Below are positions 41,315-47,482 of a DNA stretch of 47,482 nt, in pieces (within the stretch, counting starts at the first letter, position 1; the number at the start of each line of letters is the position of its first letter). The stretch lies in the NCBI RefSeq assembly GCF_018139695.1, contig NZ_JAGSOG010000036.1, forward strand, positions 1 through 47,482. Direction: 5' to 3'. The translations under genes and the position numbers were made by a program. Below the pieces are notes generated by a model. It did no database searches, was not told the origin of the DNA, and saw only the letters and a list, made by a program, of their open reading frames with translations. This DNA comes from Actinospica durhamensis. Lineage in GTDB: Bacteria > Actinomycetota > Actinomycetes > Streptomycetales > Catenulisporaceae.

Positions 41315-42496
41315 TCACCGGGGCCGGTCACTGTTCCCGCCCGTGTTCGCTGTGCGCGAACGCTCCCACTCCCGGGCATGCGCCAGCCGCGCCGGGACCG
41401 GCGGGTGGGTCGCGAACAGCCGCACACTGACCGGGTTCGGCTCAAGGTCGGCGATGTTCTGCACGCCAAGGCGCCGCCAGGTGGAGATCATCGCGGCCGG
41501 ATCCCCGGTCAGATCCAGGGCGTACTGGTCCGCGCGCCGCTCGATCCGGCGGCTGTAGCCGTTGAACAGCGGCCCGAGCACGCTGCCGAGCACGGTCGAG
41601 ACCGCCGCGCACAGCGCCAGCGCCCGCGGATCGGCCGCGCCGGTCACGTTCGCCGCGCCGTGCAGCGCCCCGAGGCCGAGCGCCCAGGCCAGCACCGCCA
41701 CCGAGACGGCCACCGCCCCGGCGCTCAGCGCCGTGCCGACCAGGACGTCGCGCCGGGCCGCGTGCCCGAGCTCGTGCGCGGTGACGCTCGCGATCTCCTC
41801 GGTGGTGCAGTGCTCGATCGTGGTGTCCCACAACACGATCCGGCGGGTACGGCCGAATCCGGAGACGTACGCGTTGTCGGCCGTGGTGCGCTTCGAGGCG
41901 TCCGACACCAGTACGTCGCGCACCCGCACGCCCGAATCCCGGGCGACCCCGAGCAGCCGCTCGCGCAGTTCCCCGGCCTCGAGCGGCCGGAACCTGTTGA
42001 ACATCGGCTCGACCACCACCGGCAGCAGGAAGGAGAACACGAACACCAGCGCCACCCCGGTCGCGCCGACGATGACAGGCCACGTATGCGGCGCGTGCCG
42101 GGTGATCGCGAAGAACCCGAGCGAGGCCCCCGACAGCAGCAGCGCCAGCAGCAGGAACCCGCGCAGCGAGTCGAGCCAGTACAGCTGGCGGGTGCGGGTG
42201 CTCAGCCCCCAGGCGTGGTTGATCCGCTCGCTCCACAACGAGAACGGCAGCGCCGCCAGCCACAGCACGATCCGCAGCGCGAGCGCGCCGAGCACCGCCG
42301 TCGCGATCCAGCCGCCGCCCGCCAGGTTCCCGGCCGCCCGGCTCAGCCCGCTGCCGAGCGGGCTGAATCCGAGTGCGCACACCACCAGCAGCCCGGTGGC
42401 CATCGACCCGTAGCGCAGCGGCGCCGTGGCCCGCTTGCGCGCCCGGGAACGCGCGTACTGCTCGGGAGTGAAGTCAGCCTCGGGTTGCGTCTGCAC
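41315..42496 (-). CDS. M48 family membrane metalloprotease (Ste24/CAAX protease 1-like)
   Basis: This 393-residue zinc protease has the Ste24 layout: several membrane segments in the N-terminal half (LGALALRIVLWLAALPFSLW and LLLALLLSGASLGFFAI among them), the zinc motif TAHELGH near residue 240, and the distal glutamate region RRIERRADQYALDLTGDP near 325. It probably takes part in membrane-protein quality control; prenyl processing is not implied in bacteria. GTG 42496 is chosen because CAGAAT lies six bases upstream; the open frame before it is unlike the family. It is transcribed toward lon and may be co-transcribed with it. Confidence 0.9.
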   Translation of the reverse strand: MQTQPEADFTPEQYARSRARKRATAPLRYGSMATGLLVVCALGFSPLGSGLSRAAGNLAGGGWIATAVLGALALRIVLWLAALPFSLWSERINHAWGLSTRTRQLYWLDSLRGFLLLALLLSGASLGFFAITRHAPHTWPVIVGATGVALVFVFSFLLPVVVEPMFNRFRPLEAGELRERLLGVARDSGVRVRDVLVSDASKRTTADNAYVSGFGRTRRIVLWDTTIEHCTTEEIASVTAHELGHAARRDVLVGTALSAGAVAVSVAVLAWALGLGALHGAANVTGAADPRALALCAAVSTVLGSVLGPLFNGYSRRIERRADQYALDLTGDPAAMISTWRRLGVQNIADLEPNPVSVRLFATHPPVPARLAHAREWERSRTANTGGNSDRPR

Positions 42497-42794
42497 GCTC
42501 CCATTCTGGGGGCTCGGCCGGGTCGGGCTGCGGGGGCGGCCCGATCCGGTGCCGCAGGTCCCACACCCGCGCCGCGCACCGGGCCCCCTGGCGCGCCACA
42601 CCGGGCCCGGTGATGCCGCAGATGCCGCACAGGATCGCGGCCGGCTCCGGATGCCGGATCGTGGCCTCCGCGAGTAGGGCGAAGCACACCAGCCAGGCCC
42701 CGTCCACGGCCAGCAGCCGCTCGGCCGCGAGCCGGCGCGCCGGCGCCTTCCTGCGATGCCGGGCCGTCCCGCGGCCCGCGGAAACCCTAGCCAT
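42474..42794 (-). CDS. Small hypothetical protein with a CxxC motif
   Basis: I do not recognise this 106-residue protein. It has a basic N-terminus (RRKAPARRLAAERLL), a hydrophobic middle (VDGAWLVCFALLAEATI), a CGICG motif near residue 59 and a Pro-rich acidic end. The cysteine pair and a later Cys could bind a metal. ATG 42794 has TACCAT exactly seven bases upstream. It overlaps the M48 start by 23 bases. It may be a genuine small gene, but the support is only the promoter spacing and its codon bias. Confidence 0.5.
   Translation of the reverse strand: MARVSAGRGTARHRRKAPARRLAAERLLAVDGAWLVCFALLAEATIRHPEPAAILCGICGITGPGVARQGARCAARVWDLRHRIGPPPQPDPAEPPEWERADATRG
42503..42508 (-). promoter_or_regulatory. 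-10 element of a leaderless promoter (M48 protease)
   Basis: On the minus strand CAGAAT lies six bases before GTG 42496, inside the end of the small gene. Confidence 0.45.
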
Positions 42795-42801
42795 GAAAGT
42801 C

Positions 42802-42807
42802 ATGGTA
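42802..42807 (-). promoter_or_regulatory. -10 element of a leaderless promoter (small CxxC protein)
   Basis: TACCAT on the minus strand lies seven bases before ATG 42794. Confidence 0.45.
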
Positions 42808-42862
42808 GGAAATCAATACCGGCATGCGCGGCGACACGCCGTGGCCATGATCACTTTACCGG

Positions 42863-42900
42863 CTCGCCGCTCGCGTTCTCTCTCGCCGCTCGCGTTCTCT
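42863..42900. repeat. Perfect 19-base tandem repeat at the end of the kinase gene
   Basis: Two identical 19-base copies (42863-42881 and 42882-42900) abut; the second runs into the kinase stop codon (42899-42901). The 95-base gap to the small gene holds no other feature. Confidence 0.85.
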
Positions 42901-44692
42901 ACTGCGTCGGGATGTCGATCCCCGTCACGCTGCCGGAGTACTCGATGGTGGAGAGGCTGTAGGTCCACGAGCCGGAACCGGCCGGCGCGCTCGGGAACTT
43001 GTCGTATCCGGTGATCGAGCCGCCCGGCGGCACGTCCTTGGTGTAGCTCGGGTCGTCCGTGCACGCGGTCGCGGTCGAGTAGACGCTGGATTCGCCCCCG
43101 ATGACCAGCTGGGCCTCGTCCTTGGTGTCCGCGTAGCAGGTGAACTGCTGGTCGGAGCCGGTGTTGTTGGTGTAGCGCAGATCGGCCTGGACCGACCCGT
43201 CCCCGTTCACCGTGATGTCCACCAGGTACACGCTCGAATAGCCGAAGGTGTCGGTTGAGATCAGCTTGTTGAGCTTGTACGTGCCGGGCTTGTAGCCGAG
43301 CACGCCGGTGGCAGTGGCGGTGGCCGTGGCGGTAGCCGTGGGGGTCGGCGTGGGGGTCGGCGTGGCCGACGGGGTCGCGGAGGTCGACGCGGCGGGCGTC
43401 GTCGCCGCCTGGCCGGCGCTGCCCGTACTCAGCGCGACGACGTCGGCCGTGGCGCTGCGCGTGCCCGTCGTCCCGCCCGGGCCGTGGTCCTTGCCCTGCG
43501 CCAGGACCACGGTCGTGGCCACGGCCGCCGCGACCACGACGGCGCCGCCGGTCGCGAGCAGCGCGTTGCGCAGCCGGTGCGGGGGTGCCGGCGGGCGCGG
43601 CGGGGCGAGCGGGACCGGCATCGGCGGCTGCATCGGCTGTGACACCGGCTGCTGCATCGGCTGTGACACCGGCTGGTTCGAGGGCGGCGGCGGGTAGGCG
43701 AGCGGGACCGTCCGCTGCGCCGCCGCGGTCGGCGGCGAGCCGGTGCCGTACCCGGCGTCGGTCTGGCCGCTGTGCCCGTTCCCGTTGCCGTTGCCGCCGA
43801 GCAGCACCTGCACCTGGGCCCGCCGCTGGACCAGCAGCTCCCTGACGCTCTCCGGCAGCCACTGGGCGTCGTGCAGCACCACGTCCTGCCCGACGATCGC
43901 GAGGTGCTCGAGCAGCTGCGCGGGGGAGGGGCGGCTCGCCGGATCGCGCGAGAGCAGCGGCCGGACCAGACCCTTGATGAACTCGGGCAGGCCGTCCAGA
44001 TCCGGCTCCTGCGACACCGTGCGGTGCGCGATCGAGAGCGGATCGCCCTTGCCGAACGGACCCACCCCGCGCGCCGCGTACACCAGCGCGCAGGCCAGCC
44101 CGAACATGTCGGTGGCCGGGGTCGGCTCCTGGCCGCTGAGCACCTCCGGCGCGATGTAGCCGGGCGAGCCGACCGCCATGCCCACCGCCGTCAACGAGGT
44201 CTGCGCCTCATCCGCCAGCGCGATCCCGAAGTCGATCACCACCGGCCCGTTCGGCGCCAGCAGGATGTTGTGCGGCTTGACGTCCCGGTGCACCAGGCCG
44301 GCCCGGTGGATCGCAGCCAGCGCCTCGGCCAGGCCGCCCGCCAGCGCCGAGACCGTCGAGGCCGGCAGCGGCCCGACCGTCTTGACCACGTCGGCCAGCG
44401 AAGGCGCGGGCACGTACTCGGTGGCCAGATAGGGCCGCTCACCGGTGGTGTCCGCGTCCACGACACTGGCCGTGTAGAGCCCGGACACCGCCATCGCGGC
44501 CCGGGCCTCGCGGGCGAACCGCTCCCGGTAGTTGGGCTGGTCGGCCAGCCCCGGCCCGATCACCTTGACCGCCACGGCCCGGCCGGCCGGCGAGGTGGCC
44601 AGGTACACCCGGCCCATGCCCCCGTCGCCGATCACCGCCCGCAGTCGGTACGGTCCCAGCCGTGTCGGATCGTCCCCACCCAAACCAAGCAC
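42899..44692 (-). CDS. Membrane-anchored Ser/Thr protein kinase (PknB-type)
   Basis: This 597-residue kinase has its catalytic domain at residues 14-275: glycine loop GDGGMGRVY, Lys 43 in AVKVI, HRDVKPHN at 135-142 and DFG at 154-156. A linker with a Gln/Pro repeat and Pro-rich stretches precedes one membrane segment at about 372-396. The extracellular part has a TPTPTATATA linker and a beta-rich domain of about 140 residues (YKPGTYKLNKLISTDTFGYS), not a PASTA repeat, that I cannot name. GTG 44692 has TAGGCT six bases upstream. The sensor ligand and targets are unknown. Confidence 0.94.
   Translation of the reverse strand: MLGLGGDDPTRLGPYRLRAVIGDGGMGRVYLATSPAGRAVAVKVIGPGLADQPNYRERFAREARAAMAVSGLYTASVVDADTTGERPYLATEYVPAPSLADVVKTVGPLPASTVSALAGGLAEALAAIHRAGLVHRDVKPHNILLAPNGPVVIDFGIALADEAQTSLTAVGMAVGSPGYIAPEVLSGQEPTPATDMFGLACALVYAARGVGPFGKGDPLSIAHRTVSQEPDLDGLPEFIKGLVRPLLSRDPASRPSPAQLLEHLAIVGQDVVLHDAQWLPESVRELLVQRRAQVQVLLGGNGNGNGHSGQTDAGYGTGSPPTAAAQRTVPLAYPPPPSNQPVSQPMQQPVSQPMQPPMPVPLAPPRPPAPPHRLRNALLATGGAVVVAAAVATTVVLAQGKDHGPGGTTGTRSATADVVALSTGSAGQAATTPAASTSATPSATPTPTPTPTATATATATATGVLGYKPGTYKLNKLISTDTFGYSSVYLVDITVNGDGSVQADLRYTNNTGSDQQFTCYADTKDEAQLVIGGESSVYSTATACTDDPSYTKDVPPGGSITGYDKFPSAPAGSGSWTYSLSTIEYSGSVTGIDIPTQ
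43627..43675. repeat. 24-base tandem repeat within the kinase gene
   Basis: Two perfect 24-base copies (43628-43651, 43652-43675) encode QPVSQPMQ twice, in the juxtamembrane linker. An eight-codon unit keeps the frame when copy number changes. Confidence 0.85.
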
Positions 44693-44698
44693 GGCGAC

Positions 44699-44704
44699 AG
44701 CCTA
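44699..44704 (-). promoter_or_regulatory. -10 element of a leaderless promoter (Ser/Thr kinase)
   Basis: TAGGCT lies six bases before GTG 44692. Its first three bases are the TAG stop codon of the decarboxylase gene. Confidence 0.5.
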
Positions 44705-46135
44705 GTACTCCCGCCGACGCGCGGTGACCGCCTCCCGTACCGCGTCCAGCAGGATGCCGACGTCCTCGGCGCCGGCCGCCGGGTTGATCAGACACGCGCG
44801 CAGCACCGGCCTGCCCCGGAACACCGAGTCGGTCACGAAGGCCCGGCCCGAGGCCTGCACGGCCGCGGCCGCCGCACGGGTCAGCTCGTCCGCCTGCCGC
44901 GGCGTCAGATCCGCCGGGGCGTAACGGAAGGCCGTGATCGAGGTCTCCACCGGCGCCGCGAGCTCGAAGTCCGGGTCGCGCTCGACCATCTCGCCCAGCA
45001 GCCGCGCGGTCGAGGTGCACGCCGTGATGTCCGCGGCCACCCCCTCCCGGCCGCGCGCCGCGATGGCCGCCCACACCGGCAGCGACCGCGGCGGCCTGGT
45101 CTGTTCGATCCCGTACTCGCTGAACCAGCCCAGCTCTCCGGCCGCGTCGTCGCGCAGATAGGCCGGCACGTAAGAGAACGTCTCGCGCAGCTGCACCCGG
45201 TCGCGCACCAGCACACAGCCGACCCCGGCCGGCACCTGCAGCCACTTGTGCGGGTCAAGCGCGACCGAGTCCGCCCGCTCCATCCCCGCGTACCGGTACG
45301 CGATCGCCGGGTCGAGCACGCCGAGGCCGCCGTACGCCCCGTCGACGTGGAACCACAGACCCTCGTCGGCGCACACGTCCGCCAGCTCGTCCAGCGCGTC
45401 GACCGCGCCCGTGCTCACCGTCCCGGCGGACCCGGCCACCAGGAACGGCACCGCGCCCTCGGCCCGGTCCGCCGCGATCGCCCGCCGCAGCGCCGCGATC
45501 TCGAGGTGGCCGTCCGCGTCCACCGGCACCGCGTGCAGGTTCGCCGAGCCGATGCCGAGCAGCTCGATCGCCTTGCGCACGCAGGAGTGCACCTCCTCGC
45601 TGCCGTAGGCCACCAGCCGCGGCGCCCCGGCCAGCCCGCGCTCGCGCACGTCCCAGCCCGCCGCGGCCAGCGCCCGCCGCCGCGCCGCCCCCACCGCCAC
45701 GATCGTCGCCATGGACGCGCCGGAGGTCAGCAGCCCGGCGCCCGGCTCGTGCGGAAAGCCGATCAGCTCGGCGATCCAGCGCACCGCCGCCCGCTCCAGG
45801 TAGACGTCGCCGTGGTCCCCGCCGGCCGAGGACGGGTTCATCGCCGCAGCCAGCAGCGCCCCGGCGATCCCGGCCGGATGCGGCGCCGCGTTGACCCAGC
45901 CGAAGAAGGCCGGATGCCCGTTGCCCATCGGATAGGCGAGCACGTCGCGTTCCAGCGTCGAGAGCAGAAGCTCCTGGTCAAGCCCCCGCTCCGGCAGCGC
46001 CTGCCCCGCCAGCGCGGCCCGCAGCGGCTCCGGCACCGGCTGCCACACCGGGCGCTCGAGCAGGCCGCCGAGGTGGTCGGCGGCGATGCGGGCCGCGGCC
46101 TGGAGGATGTCGTGCGCGTCACGTGCGTCTGCCAT
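44702..46135 (-). CDS. PLP-dependent decarboxylase (group II, aromatic amino acid or glutamate type)
   Basis: This 477-residue enzyme removes the carboxyl group of an amino acid with pyridoxal phosphate. The lysine that binds the cofactor is in ALDPHKWLQVP near residue 295, the aspartate pairing with the ring nitrogen is in WFHVDGAYGG near 263, and GHPAFFGWVNAAPHPAGI lies near 74. These fit the group II family (DOPA, tyrosine, tryptophan or glutamate decarboxylases); the substrate cannot be assigned. ATG 46135 has TAAGGT seven bases upstream; GTG 46144 is in frame but less supported. It lies ten bases before the kinase start on the same strand. Confidence 0.92.
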   Translation of the reverse strand: MADARDAHDILQAAARIAADHLGGLLERPVWQPVPEPLRAALAGQALPERGLDQELLLSTLERDVLAYPMGNGHPAFFGWVNAAPHPAGIAGALLAAAMNPSSAGGDHGDVYLERAAVRWIAELIGFPHEPGAGLLTSGASMATIVAVGAARRRALAAAGWDVRERGLAGAPRLVAYGSEEVHSCVRKAIELLGIGSANLHAVPVDADGHLEIAALRRAIAADRAEGAVPFLVAGSAGTVSTGAVDALDELADVCADEGLWFHVDGAYGGLGVLDPAIAYRYAGMERADSVALDPHKWLQVPAGVGCVLVRDRVQLRETFSYVPAYLRDDAAGELGWFSEYGIEQTRPPRSLPVWAAIAARGREGVAADITACTSTARLLGEMVERDPDFELAAPVETSITAFRYAPADLTPRQADELTRAAAAAVQASGRAFVTDSVFRGRPVLRACLINPAAGAEDVGILLDAVREAVTARRREY

Positions 46136-46142
46136 GCCCTCC

Positions 46143-46148
46143 ACCTTA
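46143..46148 (-). promoter_or_regulatory. -10 element of a leaderless promoter (decarboxylase)
   Basis: TAAGGT on the minus strand lies seven bases before ATG 46135. Confidence 0.5.
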
Positions 46149-46176
46149 TGCGCACCACCGGATGAGCCGAATGTGG

Positions 46177-46182
46177 CAGGAT
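46177..46182 (+). promoter_or_regulatory. -10 element of a leaderless promoter (Nudix gene at 46189)
   Basis: CAGGAT lies six bases before GTG 46189. With the decarboxylase element it forms a compact divergent promoter of about 50 bases. Confidence 0.5.
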
Positions 46183-46188
46183 CTTCGC

Positions 46189-46683
46189 GTGACGACGATC
46201 GGCTTCACCCCGGAGGAGACGGCCGCCTGGTACGCCTCGGTACCCAAGCTCGCCCTGTCCGCCAACGCGGTGCTGCGCGACCCCGAGGGCCGCGTCGCGC
46301 TCGTACGCAACACCTACCGTGAGGGCTGGTCCCTGCCCGGCGGTGTGGTCGACGACAACGAGCCCCCCGCCGACGCCTGCGTGCGCGAGGTGCGCGAGGA
46401 ACTCGGCTTCGAGGTCAGCCCGGACGCCCCGGTGCGCCTGCTCGCCGTCCAGTGGGCCGAGCGCGGCCAGGGCCCGGTGCAGTTCCTGAGCCTCACCTTC
46501 GACGTCGGGGTGTGCCCCGACCCCTCCGCGCTGCGGCCGCAGGAGGACGAGATCGCCGAGATCGGCTTCTTCGCCGTCGACGAGCTGCCCGAGGACCTGC
46601 GCCCCTTCATGCGCGCCCGGATGGACGCCATCAACGCCGGCGGCTTCCACGACGTCGCGTACCTCGAGTCCCGGCTGCGCTGA
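46189..46683 (+). CDS. Nudix hydrolase
   Basis: This 164-residue protein has a complete Nudix box: GGVVDDNEPPADACVREVRE followed by ELGF, matching GX5EX7REUXEEXGU. The preceding strand (LSANAVLRDPEGRVALVRNT) and REGWSLPGG are typical. The substrate, probably a nucleoside diphosphate derivative, is not predictable. GTG 46189 fits the -10 element. It is divergent from the decarboxylase and converges on the sirtuin gene; the 53 bases between them contain no clear hairpin. Confidence 0.92.
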   Translation: MTTIGFTPEETAAWYASVPKLALSANAVLRDPEGRVALVRNTYREGWSLPGGVVDDNEPPADACVREVREELGFEVSPDAPVRLLAVQWAERGQGPVQFLSLTFDVGVCPDPSALRPQEDEIAEIGFFAVDELPEDLRPFMRARMDAINAGGFHDVAYLESRLR

Positions 46684-46736
46684 GCGCGGTCGGGTCGGGG
46701 TGGATCGGCGCCCGTGCCGGAGGTCGAGGCCACGCC

Positions 46737-47482
46737 CTATGAGCCCCCTGATCCATCTGAGCCCCCTGAGACTTCCGCCTCCGTCGCCGCCTGCGCCGTC
46801 GCCGACGATACCCGCGAAAGCTCGCCCACCAGCTTCGGCAACGCCTCCGAGATCGGCTCCCTGATCAACTCGGTCGCCAGCTCGTCATACGGCGTCGCCT
46901 CGTCGTTGACGATCACCAGATCCGCCCCGGCGGCCACCGCCACCTCGCACAGCCCCGCCGCCGGATGCACCCGCAGCGACGTCCCCACGGCCAGGAACAC
47001 CGCACTGGCCCGCGCGAACTGCGCCGCCCGCCCGATCACCTCCGGGTCCAGCTGCTGCCCGAACATCACCGTCGCGGGCTTGAGAATCCCGCCGCTGCGC
47101 TCACACTTCGGATCCGGCTCCCCCGCCTCGATCCGCGCGAGCACACCGTCGAGCGTCCCGGTCCACCCGCACTTGGGGTCGGTGCACACGACCTCGAACA
47201 TGTTGCCGTGCAACTCGAGCACCTTGCGCGGACTCGACCCGGCCCGCACATGCAGCCGATCCACGTTCTGCGTCAGGATCCGCACCGACCGCTGCCGCTC
47301 CAACTCGACCAGCGCCAGATGCCCCGCATTGGGCTGCGCCCCCCGCGCCGGATTGTCCCGCCGCGCCAGCCAAGCCCGCGCCCGCAACTCCGGATCGCGC
47401 AGATAAGACACGATGTCCGCACTCAGCTCCGCCACCGGGTTCCTGGTCCACACCCCCTCCGACCCCCGGAAGTCCGGAATCC
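46737..47482 (-). CDS. Sir2-family NAD-dependent protein deacylase (5' end beyond the window)
   Basis: The gene runs off the right edge; about 248 residues are visible. The first visible residues read IPDFRGSEGVWTRNP, part of the NAD-binding loop. TQNVDRLHVRAGS and ELHG, with the catalytic His, follow. The zinc site is CTDPKC and then PKCERSGG, so the fourth expected Cys is Ser. NAD-binding VGTSLRVHPAAGL and IVNDEATPYD are intact. The C-terminal tail is Ser/Gly-rich. It probably removes acyl groups from lysines and links protein acylation to NAD. Confidence 0.92.
   Translation of the reverse strand, partial: IPDFRGSEGVWTRNPVAELSADIVSYLRDPELRARAWLARRDNPARGAQPNAGHLALVELERQRSVRILTQNVDRLHVRAGSSPRKVLELHGNMFEVVCTDPKCGWTGTLDGVLARIEAGEPDPKCERSGGILKPATVMFGQQLDPEVIGRAAQFARASAVFLAVGTSLRVHPAAGLCEVAVAAGADLVIVNDEATPYDELATELIREPISEALPKLVGELSRVSSATAQAATEAEVSGGSDGSGGS

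Noticed and set aside
1-47482. tRNA, rRNA, CRISPR or insertion sequences
   Set aside because: I found no tRNA-like cloverleaf with a T-arm, no regularly spaced repeats and no transposase motif on either strand by reading; a tRNAscan or ISfinder run would be needed to be certain.

Overview
The window is very GC-rich (roughly 70% or more by eye), with strong G/C preference at third codon positions, many GTG starts and a complete run of Pup-proteasome and Tat genes. This points to an actinomycete related to Streptomyces or Catenulispora; the genus is an inference. I saw no tRNA, rRNA, transposase, integrase or CRISPR array. About 42 protein-coding genes are supported.

Positions 1-8794 hold the proteasome/pupylation neighbourhood: the tail of a probable prcB, then prcA (20S alpha subunit), pafA (Pup ligase), a lipoprotein with two FKBP domains, a GNAT acetyltransferase, an unrecognised gene, a cytosolic FKBP, a DUF3866 protein, and the coupled WYL regulators pafB and pafC. 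Positions 8921-14520 hold a sugar-type ABC importer without an ATPase, a HAD phosphatase and an RNase J-like metallo-beta-lactamase. A small membrane protein, tatA, tatC and helY follow (14549-18994). In Mycobacterium tuberculosis pafABC-tatAC-helY are consecutive, so the importer block looks like an insertion into a conserved order.

Positions 19086-26194 hold a two-domain VOC protein, a GlxA/AraC-type regulator divergent from a metallo-hydrolase, a tiny leader frame overlapping the first of two coupled ABC exporter half-transporters, and a Nudix hydrolase. Positions 26401-34225 hold a large secreted modular protein, a coupled AAA+ ATPase and S9 peptidase pair, and a molybdate block (MerR/TOBE regulator, modA, modB) with no modC beside it. 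Positions 34316-38855 hold an LCP cell-wall ligase, a small HATPase, a secreted phospholipase-D-like protein and a DUF6191 protein. Positions 38872-47482 hold Lon with a HAIR-like operator, an M48 protease, a small CxxC protein, a Ser/Thr kinase, a PLP decarboxylase, a Nudix hydrolase and a truncated sirtuin.

Two themes link the genes. One is proteostasis: proteasome, Pup ligase, Lon, M48 protease, S9 peptidase, an AAA+ ATPase and two FKBPs. The other is promoter layout: fifteen genes have a TANNNT-like -10 element ending 6-8 bases before the start codon, as expected for leaderless mRNAs. The best regulatory leads are the exact inverted repeat before lon (HspR/HAIR type), a RecA-NDp-like promoter before helY with the PafBC genes in the same window, and the 14-codon leader frame of the ABC exporter pair.
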